From the NCBI GenBank assembly GCA_035395685.1, contig DAOPBR010000080.1, positions 1 to 7,768 of the forward strand: DNA of 7,768 nt, read 5' to 3'. The number at the start of each line of letters is the position of its first letter. Within the stretch, counting starts at the first letter, position 1. Both the position numbers and the translations under genes were made by a program. Under the pieces are notes generated by a model. That model saw only the letters and a program-made list of their open reading frames with translations. It was not told the origin of the DNA and ran no database searches. This stretch comes from JAKJGA01 sp029554345. GTDB lineage: Bacteria > Spirochaetota > UBA4802 > JAFGJZ01. Positions 1-5,702 of this stretch are shown here, one piece after another.

Positions 1-174
1 CAGAATGTTTACAAAGAAGAATGATTTTACTTTACAGTTTTAGGGGTTCACTCCATTTTTCTATATAAACTCTCATTAGAAAATCCGGTGATAACTTTCT
101 TTTCTTCTTAGACAGTTTTACGATAATAAAAATAATACTTTACATAATTTTTTAGTAAGCAATTCATTTTCAAA

Positions 175-1134
175 ATGAAGAATTATCAGTCAATGAAGAT
201 TTTAGCAATTATTGTTACATACGGCCAAAGAGCTCATCTGTTGACCCGCGTGATTGAATCAACAATAAGAGAAGGAATTGATAAAATTATTATTGTTGAT
301 AATGATTCATCTCCAGAAAGCAAAAAGAAAATAAATGTTCTTTCAAAAAAGCATTTTCCAAAAATCCATCTTGTTTTGAATACTGCAAATACTGGTTCTT
401 CCGGCGGATTTTCTACCGGTCTGAAAACAGCACAAAAATATCCTGATTACAATTATTATTGGTTGCTGGACGACGACAATATGCCGGAAATAAATTCTCT
501 TGAAAAACTGAAACTTGCTTATTCTTATTTGGGAAATGTCAGCAAAAACATTCTCGTGTCTTCAAGAGCTTCCTCAAGAAAGCAGGACATGGAATCAATC
601 GTACAGGGGAAAAACAAAAAATATATCAGCAACAATATTTGCGGTTGGACCTTCTCTCAAAAAATTAAAACTTTATTTTATACAATAAAATCTTATAGAG
701 TTAACTTTTTTTTACTTAGGAACGAAATTGCTCCTTATGGCGGATTATTTTTTAACAAAAGTGTTATAAAGAAAGTAGGATATCCGAAGAAACAGCTCTT
801 TGTCTATGCTGATGATCATGACTGGACATACAGGATGACAAAAAAAGGATTTTCTATTGTTCTATGCAGCGAAAGCAAAATTAAGGACATCGACAATAGT
901 AAAGTTTCTATTTCCAAAGATAAAATATATTATCAAGTAAGAAATCATACATGGCTCAGCAAACGTTTTATAACAAACAAGTTCTTTTTTTACTGCAACT
1001 GTATTGTTTATTGCTTTCTTTATCTAATTTTAAAACACTTTTATCATTGTGCATTTAATTCTAAATACAAGAATATTCCTTACTTTATTACAATTAAGGC
1101 CTTTTATGACGGCATTAATTTAAAAATTGATTGA
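175..1134 (+). CDS. Family 2 glycosyltransferase, galactofuranosyl/rhamnosyl-transferase-like
   Basis: This 319-residue protein is probably a cytoplasmic, membrane-associated sugar transferase for a surface glycan or glycolipid. Visible GT-A fold marks are the N-terminal strand ILAIIVTYG (9-17), IIIVDNDSS (38-46), a GSSGGFSTG loop (74-82) of the kind seen in GlfT-like enzymes, the metal/nucleotide-sugar DDDN motif (D99-D101) and a late ADDHDW motif (212-217) that normally supplies the catalytic base. A hydrophobic stretch at about 270-290 could anchor it to the membrane. Neither ATG 175 nor the in-frame ATG 193 (giving MKILAIIVTYG) has a clear Shine-Dalgarno; the first is kept, the second is possible. 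The gene is much more AT-rich than its neighbours (by eye about 15% GC in 661-720), as is common for exchanged surface-polysaccharide genes. The GT2 family call is firm; donor and acceptor cannot be read from the sequence. Confidence 0.85.
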   Translation: MKNYQSMKILAIIVTYGQRAHLLTRVIESTIREGIDKIIIVDNDSSPESKKKINVLSKKHFPKIHLVLNTANTGSSGGFSTGLKTAQKYPDYNYYWLLDDDNMPEINSLEKLKLAYSYLGNVSKNILVSSRASSRKQDMESIVQGKNKKYISNNICGWTFSQKIKTLFYTIKSYRVNFFLLRNEIAPYGGLFFNKSVIKKVGYPKKQLFVYADDHDWTYRMTKKGFSIVLCSESKIKDIDNSKVSISKDKIYYQVRNHTWLSKRFITNKFFFYCNCIVYCFLYLILKHFYHCAFNSKYKNIPYFITIKAFYDGINLKID

Positions 1135-1171
1135 GCAAGTTTAACTGAAATATTAATCCCGCGAGGCTTTT

Positions 1172-2356
1172 ATGTTTTCATTTCCTTATACTGAATTTTC
1201 TTCCCGTTTGAACCACATGAAAAACTTTCTTTCCGACAAGGGGATATCTGCCGCTGTTTTCAATCAACCTTCTGAACTTTATTATTATTCAGGTTCGGTC
1301 ATTCCGCTTTATCTCGTCATACCGGCAGAAAGCGATGCTTTCATTCTTGCGAGAAAGGGTGAACAGAAACTCAGACAAAGTGTTTCACACATAGAGACTC
1401 TTTACTTTACAGGAAGCAGTGATCTTAAAAAAATCTGGTCAGACAGAAAACTTGATACCGCATCAAAAATCGGATTTACACTTGATTCGACATCATATTC
1501 ATCAATAGAAAGAATTATTAAACTTTCACCTTCAGCCTTACCATACGACCTCTCATGGGATGCAAGATTTCTCAGAATGAAAAAAACCCCTGCAGAGATA
1601 GAAATAATGAAACAAGGCGGTAAAATTGCAGCAAGAATCCCCGAAATTGTAAAAGAGAATTTTACGGCAGGAATGACAGAACTTGAAATCAGTCTTTACA
1701 TCGAAAATTTTTTCAGGCTCAACAAATCAAGCGGACTCAACAGCAAACAAGAAGCTCTCGTAGTTTCTCCTGGAGTATGCTCTTCCGGCATTAACACGCT
1801 TTCAGGCAACAAGTTTGACGGTATTTGTTCAGGAAAAGGGATTTCACATGCCAACCCTTTCGGGGCATCTGATGATACCATAAAGGAACATGATCCCATT
1901 ATTTTCGATTATGCATTCATTCTCGAAGGTTACCATCTTGATATCACAAGAATGGCAAGTATCGGAAAACCTTCTGATAAAGTTCAAAAAGCATATCAAG
2001 CAATGCTCACTATCCATAAAGAAATAATTTCCATGATAAAACCCGGAGTTATCTGGGAAGATGTTTTTTTATATGCAGAAAAAAGAGCTTCTGATTTCGG
2101 TTATTCAAATGAGTTTATGGGACTCGGTTCTGACAAGGTTCGTTTCGTAGGTCACGGTGTTGGTCTTCTTCTCGACGAGCCGCCGTTTCTCGCACCGAAA
2201 ATGAAATATGAAATAGCCGAAAACATGACAATCGCCATCGAACCGAAAGTATCACTCGAAGGAATCGGCGTCGTCGGAATTGAAGACACTATTCTGGTAA
2301 CAAAAGACGGTGCGGAAATAATTACTCCCGCACCGTACGACTATATTATTCTTTGA
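1172..2356 (+). CDS. M24 family metallopeptidase, Xaa-Pro aminopeptidase/prolidase type
   Basis: A 394-residue cytoplasmic dinuclear-metal peptidase of the pita-bread fold, expected to remove the residue before a proline or to split Xaa-Pro dipeptides. Residues 1-130 form the creatinase-like N-terminal domain, and 138-390 the catalytic domain. All five metal ligands of the family are present: D246 and D257 (FDYAFILEGYHLD), H328 (VGHGVGL), E357 (IAIEPKV) and E371 (GIEDT). H226, twenty residues before D246, sits where the family has a substrate/proton-relay histidine. The start is supported by GCGAGG at 1161-1166, five bases before ATG. It lies 37 bases after the glycosyltransferase stop and could be read through from it, though there is no functional link, and its GC content is higher. 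Length and motifs look intact. The choice between aminopeptidase P-like and prolidase-like specificity cannot be made from sequence alone. Confidence 0.93.
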   Translation: MFSFPYTEFSSRLNHMKNFLSDKGISAAVFNQPSELYYYSGSVIPLYLVIPAESDAFILARKGEQKLRQSVSHIETLYFTGSSDLKKIWSDRKLDTASKIGFTLDSTSYSSIERIIKLSPSALPYDLSWDARFLRMKKTPAEIEIMKQGGKIAARIPEIVKENFTAGMTELEISLYIENFFRLNKSSGLNSKQEALVVSPGVCSSGINTLSGNKFDGICSGKGISHANPFGASDDTIKEHDPIIFDYAFILEGYHLDITRMASIGKPSDKVQKAYQAMLTIHKEIISMIKPGVIWEDVFLYAEKRASDFGYSNEFMGLGSDKVRFVGHGVGLLLDEPPFLAPKMKYEIAENMTIAIEPKVSLEGIGVVGIEDTILVTKDGAEIITPAPYDYIIL

Positions 2357-2369
2357 TTTTTTGAATCAA
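2353..2369. terminator. Weak hairpin between convergent genes
   Basis: TTGATT (2353-2358) and AATCAA (2364-2369) form a 6-bp stem with a 5-base loop, spanning both stop codons of the converging peptidase and lipoprotein genes. An AT-rich run follows on each side, but there is no strong GC stem, so this is at best a weak bidirectional terminator. Confidence 0.25.
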
Positions 2370-3826
2370 TAAAATTTTACCAGTGATAATCCGTAAGTAT
2401 AATTTTCACCCCAATCCTTGAAAACAAGAAAAATGGAATTATCACTGCTGATTGCATTAATATAATCGACAGAGTAAGATGAGAAACCTTGTCCTCCGGC
2501 ATAATTCCATTTTCCGGAAAAGTATTTCATGCAAGAGCATCTCAGACTTCCGCCTCCTACTTCTTCTTTAAAAAAGGCGAATAATGAACCCTGACAAAAC
2601 ACAAGTTCTCCGTTTGCTGCAGACATTTTTCCATTGCATGGAAGAGGACCTAAATCCTTCCAGGTTCCTTTATTAAATAATTTAACTGCCGGTTTTGAAT
2701 TAATCGTTCCGTCTCTGTATAAAACTGCAATTCCGTCATCAGTTTCTGCAAGTTTCGGATATGTTCCGATGTCAGAAGAAATTCCTCTACTGCCGAGATA
2801 TTTCCAGCCATCCGTCGAATCAAAGTATCTGACCGATGTTTTTCTGCTGAAAGATTCATCACAATAAGAAATATAAACTGTTCCTGTCTTTGAAATCAGA
2901 AGGTCAATGTCAGAAACATCACCCTCACTTGCGGCAGAACTTCCAAGCGCTTCCCATATTCCAGTTCTTAAAGAACATACATAAACGACTGCCCCGCCGA
3001 CACCGTAATCTTTGCACGCAGCATAAAGCTTTTCGTTTTGAATTTTGATGTTAACATAATTTACTGTGTCCGAAGAAATGCCTTCACTCGATCCGAGAAA
3101 GCTCCACGAAGTACCTTTTCCGCTATATTTTAAAACAACAAGCTTACCATCCTGAGCGGCACTGCGCATCGCCAGATAAACCTTTCCTGAATCATCAACC
3201 GCAATAGATGTAAACATGGCCTTGTCCGAAGAAGTATAAATACTTTCCCAAGTTTGACCATCATCATCAGATTTTAAAACCAATGGTGAATATTTTGTTC
3301 TGGAAGATGAATACTTATCAGCAACATACACTCCGCATGCAATATAAATTGTTTTTTCATAAACAGCAATAGTCGGATCAATTACAAATCCTCCGGCAAA
3401 ATTACTTTTCACATAAGAAAAAACCGGATTCGGATTCTGATAATTGAAAATTACGGATTTTCTTTCTGCAAGTACCGAATTCTTATCTTTTATGAAAAGG
3501 TATAGAACTCGTGAACCGTATCTCTCTTTATCCTGTAACACATAATGCGACGGTTTGACCGTCTGCCATCTCGAATCATCTCTGTTCGGCATTATAGACT
3601 GATTATCGTCTTCAGGTTTTCTTTCATGAATAAGATAACCGGTAACCTCACCGCTTGTTTGAATCGAAAAAGAAATATCCGGGGATATCGTCGGATTATC
3701 CCCCTCAATCTTAAAAGAATCAATGCTTGCTAAAGATTCGGGTTCAGTAGAATAATTTTGTTCATCACATCCCGCATTGAATGCTGTAACGAGCATTATT
3801 ATCCAAAGAATAATTTTGTTTTTCAT
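2366..3826 (-). CDS. Exported lipoprotein with Ig-like domain and seven-bladed beta-propeller, under a cobalamin riboswitch (candidate corrinoid-binding protein)
   Basis: A 486-residue exported lipoprotein. Residues 1-20 are a signal peptide ending in FNAGC, with C20 the predicted lipidated residue; N at -3 is unorthodox, but spirochaetal lipoboxes are relaxed. Residues 31-129 resemble the Ig-like domains of treponemal lipoproteins. From about 134 to the end there are repeats marked by W193, W241, W291, W341, W389 and W440, spaced 48-51 residues apart and mostly followed by LG; the first is a full Asp-box (SDDDGQTW, 186-193). The last blade lacks its Trp strand, which 134-146 (PVFSYVKSNFAGG) can supply, giving seven blades closed by the N-terminal strand. 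ATG 3826 is chosen over upstream TTG 3877 because AGGAG (3834-3838) sits 7 bases before it and the signal peptide begins there. The leader carries a cobalamin riboswitch, so expression should fall when B12 is plentiful. A role in corrinoid capture, like BtuG of Bacteroides, is inferred from this and the fold. No binding motif is recognised. Eight cysteines in the propeller are unusual for an exported protein. Confidence 0.88.
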   Translation of the reverse strand: MKNKIILWIIMLVTAFNAGCDEQNYSTEPESLASIDSFKIEGDNPTISPDISFSIQTSGEVTGYLIHERKPEDDNQSIMPNRDDSRWQTVKPSHYVLQDKERYGSRVLYLFIKDKNSVLAERKSVIFNYQNPNPVFSYVKSNFAGGFVIDPTIAVYEKTIYIACGVYVADKYSSSRTKYSPLVLKSDDDGQTWESIYTSSDKAMFTSIAVDDSGKVYLAMRSAAQDGKLVVLKYSGKGTSWSFLGSSEGISSDTVNYVNIKIQNEKLYAACKDYGVGGAVVYVCSLRTGIWEALGSSAASEGDVSDIDLLISKTGTVYISYCDESFSRKTSVRYFDSTDGWKYLGSRGISSDIGTYPKLAETDDGIAVLYRDGTINSKPAVKLFNKGTWKDLGPLPCNGKMSAANGELVFCQGSLFAFFKEEVGGGSLRCSCMKYFSGKWNYAGGQGFSSYSVDYINAISSDNSIFLVFKDWGENYTYGLSLVKFY

Positions 3827-3873
3827 GGACTTTCTCCTGCAATCGCATATATTCACAAACCGCCTTTTTAAAT

Positions 3874-3948
3874 TCAAAACATTGAATAAATTAAGCAGTC
3901 TTTGTGTTTATTGATAATGCGAAAACAGAATGGAATATTTTTCGGCAT
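3874..3948 (-). CDS. Possible 24-residue leader ORF downstream of the riboswitch
   Basis: Immediately after the P13 hairpin the RNA reads GGGGAAACC-AUG, so a purine-rich ribosome-binding site stands 5 bases before ATG 3948. The frame runs 24 codons (MPKNIPFCFRIINKHKDCLI, then YSMF) and stops at 3874, 47 bases before the lipoprotein start. Its TGA overlaps the TTG at 3877 of the upstream extension of the lipoprotein frame. Compact cobalamin riboswitches often act by hiding a ribosome-binding site next to P13, so this site would be the natural target. No homology is recognised and the frame could be chance; the peptide itself may have no function. Confidence 0.3.
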   Translation of the reverse strand: MPKNIPFCFRIINKHKDCLIYSMF

Positions 3949-3957
3949 GGTTTCCCC

Positions 3958-4092
3958 TTTTTGTTTACGCGACAAAAATTGAACAACCGCCATGGTATTC
4001 GGACTCCGGATATGATTGAAATCTACCCGTTACCGTAGCGCGACTGTGTCCGGTTTTCACGGACTTCCCCATTAATAGGGCGGTTGAATACC
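3958..4092 (-). promoter_or_regulatory. Cobalamin (B12-class) riboswitch, compact form, with P13 hairpin
   Basis: Read on the minus strand, the RNA matches the cobalamin aptamer core. P1 is GGUAUUC (4092-4086) with GAAUACC (4000-3994). UUAAUGGGGAA matches the conserved P3/J3-4 segment. P4 is GUCCG (4064-4060) with CGGAC (4052-4048) around a UGAAAAC loop. P5 and its loop (ACAGUCGCGCUACGGUAA, 4048-4031) correspond to the conserved AC.G.CCCGC.ACUGU.A element. P6 is short, CGGGUA-GAUU-UC-AAUC-A-UAUCCG. The closing CCGGAGUCC matches the conserved CCxGGAGACC. Downstream, a 7-bp hairpin (3958-3978) has loop CGCGUAA, whose CGCG can kiss CGCG of L5 (4042-4039), the contact expected of L13. The small size without the usual P8-P12 extensions resembles the class-II (env8-like) or AdoCbl-variant forms, so which cobalamin is preferred is unclear. 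It lies 131 bases upstream of the lipoprotein start, on the same strand. Confidence 0.87.
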
Positions 4093-4112
4093 TGCAATGT
4101 TCTAACTGATAG

Positions 4113-4141
4113 TTTATAAGTCTATAAAAAAACCAATTCAT
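4113..4141 (-). promoter_or_regulatory. Possible promoter for the riboswitch-lipoprotein transcript
   Basis: On the minus strand TATAAA (4118-4113) is a five-of-six -10 match, placing a start near 4106, a few bases before P1 of the riboswitch at 4092. A weak -35 (ATGAAT, 4141-4136) lies 17 bases upstream. The area is AT-rich and contains several similar boxes, including the inverted repeat TTTATA/TATAAA, so the exact site is uncertain. Its place just ahead of the aptamer is the main support. Confidence 0.35.
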
Positions 4142-4190
4142 AAGCTTATTTTACTTAACTTATAGATTTCATGAATACAGCAGATTCCGC

Positions 4191-4217
4191 TTGATATAAA
4201 TATTTCTCTGTGATACT
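4191..4217 (+). promoter_or_regulatory. Possible sigma-70-type promoter for a small plus-strand ORF
   Basis: TTGATA (4191-4196) and GATACT (4212-4217), the latter preceded by TG at 4209-4210 as in an extended -10, are 15 bases apart. They lie just upstream of a Shine-Dalgarno and ATG at 4229-4241. The short spacing and AT-rich context keep confidence low. Confidence 0.3.
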
Positions 4218-4238
4218 CTATTTTTTCTGAGGAAAACA

Positions 4239-4334
4239 ATGCAAAAACTGGACAATGACCTCATGTTTGAATTTATGGAAAGCGTATCAGAAAAGTGCCG
4301 GTCTTTCATAACCTACCAGTCGATAGGAAAATAA
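4239..4334 (+). CDS. Possible small or truncated gene, 31 residues, unknown function
   Basis: This short frame starts MQKLDNDLMFEFMESVSEKC and ends ITYQSIGK before TAA at 4332-4334. It is listed because it has GAGG (4229-4232) six bases before ATG and a promoter-like sequence further upstream, an arrangement more orderly than chance frames usually show. Its last 22 bases overlap the 3' end of the converging SDR gene. It may be a genuine small protein, the N-terminal remnant of a gene whose remainder was replaced, or chance. I do not recognise the peptide and see no transmembrane segment or motif. Confidence 0.28.
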   Translation: MQKLDNDLMFEFMESVSEKCRSFITYQSIGK

Positions 4335-5602
4335 TCTTTCAGAAACTTTCCGCACCAGTGTTTTCCGGTGTTGATGCCGTCAAAAAGCGGATCCAAAACT
4401 CGCGCGGCTCCGTCAACTATATCAAGCGGCGGCTGAAAATCATGAAGCTCCTTTTTCATTTCAGACAAATGAGCCGGATCTTCATCCGTTACCCATCCTG
4501 TATCAACGGCATTCATATAGATCCCGAACTTTGCAAGACCGGAAGCGGAAGTATGCGTAAGCATGTTTAATGCAGCCTTTGCCATGTTGGTATGAGGATG
4601 ACGGTCTATTTTCGTGAACCTGTGGAATTTTCCTTCCATCGCTGACACATTCACTATATGCTTCTGCCCGGTAAAATCGCGTTTCATCATTTCAGACAAC
4701 CGGTTACAGAGGACGAACGGAGCAACGGCATTTACCAGCTGAAGTTCGAGCATTTCCGATGTTGGAATTTCTCCAAGGCGTAAACGCCAGCTGTTAACCT
4801 TCCGCAGATCGACCTGCTGCAAATCTGCATCCAGTTTACCGCTTGGGAAAACAGCCTCAGAATCCGGAGAATAATCGTAGGCGTAAGGAATCTGCGAAAG
4901 CTTTGCAGGAGCTCGCAGACCTATGCCCGGACTCTTTTCTTCCCATTTTACCGGAATATTTTTTTCTTCCGCAGAAGCTATTTGCGAAAAAGCATTAAGT
5001 CTTCCGGTACAATCGTGATAATGAGAAAGAAGAAGAGCGGCATCAGCATGAAGTTCAGCTGCGGATTTCATTTCATTTTCAAGAAGATGCGCGTAAAAGC
5101 CCGGAGGACGGCGCACTGTCTGCGCGGCATTGTTTATAAGAATATCCATACGGTCATAATTAGATTCAACATAACTGCAGAAAATTTCGACACTCGGAGT
5201 ATGCCTGAGATCAAGTCCGTAAACATGAAGCCTGTCCTTCCACTCATGAAAATCTTTCTCTTTCGAATAACGCAAAGCCGAATCAGCAGGAAAACGCGTT
5301 GTTGCTATTACGCGCGCGCCGGCACGAAGGAGCATAAGAGCCGCGTGATAGCCGATCTTCAAACGTGAACCGGTTATGAGAGCTGTTTTTCCTCTCAAAT
5401 CAGCCGACTGAAATCTTTTCGAATAATTAAGTTCCGCGCATTCCGGACACATTGAATCATAGAAAAAATGAAGGTCATAATATTCTTTGTCGCAAATATA
5501 ACATGTTTTAGGCAAAGATAATTTCTTTATAAATTTGCTTTTGTCTGAAAGTTCAATCTGCAAAGGCGCCGAAAACACAGAAGACTCTCTGGCGCTTCTG
5601 AT
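4313..5602 (-). CDS. Zinc-ribbon SDR-family protein, 5' end lost in assembly gap
   Basis: The 429 visible residues end at TAG 4313-4315; the start lies in or beyond the N run. Numbering from the gap edge, C34, C37, C52 and C55 form a CxxC-14-CxxC zinc-ribbon-like module. A Rossmann domain of the short-chain dehydrogenase/reductase family follows: the dinucleotide-binding loop TGSRLKIG (77-84), a DL pair at 131-132 and the NNAA motif (157-160). NVSAMEG holds the expected catalytic Ser (S320). In the segment normally reading YxxxK, HPHTNMAKAAL has Lys (K342) but Thr (T338) where the catalytic Tyr belongs. A long segment (about 165-285) separates NNAA from the active-site region, much longer than in a classical 250-residue SDR. 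The enzyme is probably cytoplasmic; substrate and cofactor preference are unknown, and ordinary SDR redox chemistry may not apply. It is read in the same direction as the kinase across the gap and could share its transcript. Confidence 0.85.
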   Translation of the reverse strand: MRSARESSVFSAPLQIELSDKSKFIKKLSLPKTCYICDKEYYDLHFFYDSMCPECAELNYSKRFQSADLRGKTALITGSRLKIGYHAALMLLRAGARVIATTRFPADSALRYSKEKDFHEWKDRLHVYGLDLRHTPSVEIFCSYVESNYDRMDILINNAAQTVRRPPGFYAHLLENEMKSAAELHADAALLLSHYHDCTGRLNAFSQIASAEEKNIPVKWEEKSPGIGLRAPAKLSQIPYAYDYSPDSEAVFPSGKLDADLQQVDLRKVNSWRLRLGEIPTSEMLELQLVNAVAPFVLCNRLSEMMKRDFTGQKHIVNVSAMEGKFHRFTKIDRHPHTNMAKAALNMLTHTSASGLAKFGIYMNAVDTGWVTDEDPAHLSEMKKELHDFQPPLDIVDGAARVLDPLFDGINTGKHWCGKFLKDYFPIDW

Positions 5603-5702
5603 NNNNNNNNNNNNNNNNNNNNNNNNNNNNNNNNNNNNNNNNNNNNNNNNNNNNNNNNNNNNNNNNNNNNNNNNNNNNNNNNNNNNNNNNNNNNNNNNNN
5701 NN
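5603..5702. other. Assembly gap (100 N)
   Basis: Exactly 100 undetermined bases, a conventional placeholder for a scaffold gap of unknown size. The 3' end of the kinase gene, any following sequence and the 5' end of the SDR gene are hidden here. The reading frame happens to stay open across it, but frame continuity through a placeholder is meaningless. Confidence 0.97.

Noticed and set aside
1..174. Tail of a preceding gene
   Set aside because: All three plus frames hit stops within 66 bases and none shows a recognisable C-terminus; the rest is AT-rich with only weak promoter-like boxes (GATAAT at 122-127).
2634..2867. Open frames on both strands inside the propeller gene
   Set aside because: They overlap a well-supported coding region in other frames and have no features of their own.
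3827..3877. TTG 3877 as the start of the lipoprotein gene
   Set aside because: It would put 17 charged residues (MNLKRRFVNICDCRRKS) before the signal peptide, whereas ATG 3826 has AGGAG at the right distance and begins the signal peptide.
4292..4309. Hairpin GAAAAG/CTTTC near the SDR stop as a terminator
   Set aside because: The stem is short and imperfect and no T-run follows on the minus strand.
4295..4570. Plus-strand open frame of 91 codons over the 3' end of the SDR gene
   Set aside because: It is an antisense shadow with no motif or ribosome-binding site.
4982..5368. Plus-strand open frame of 128 codons inside the SDR gene
   Set aside because: It is antisense to a gene with clear SDR and zinc-ribbon motifs, shows no recognisable protein features and has no good ribosome-binding site.
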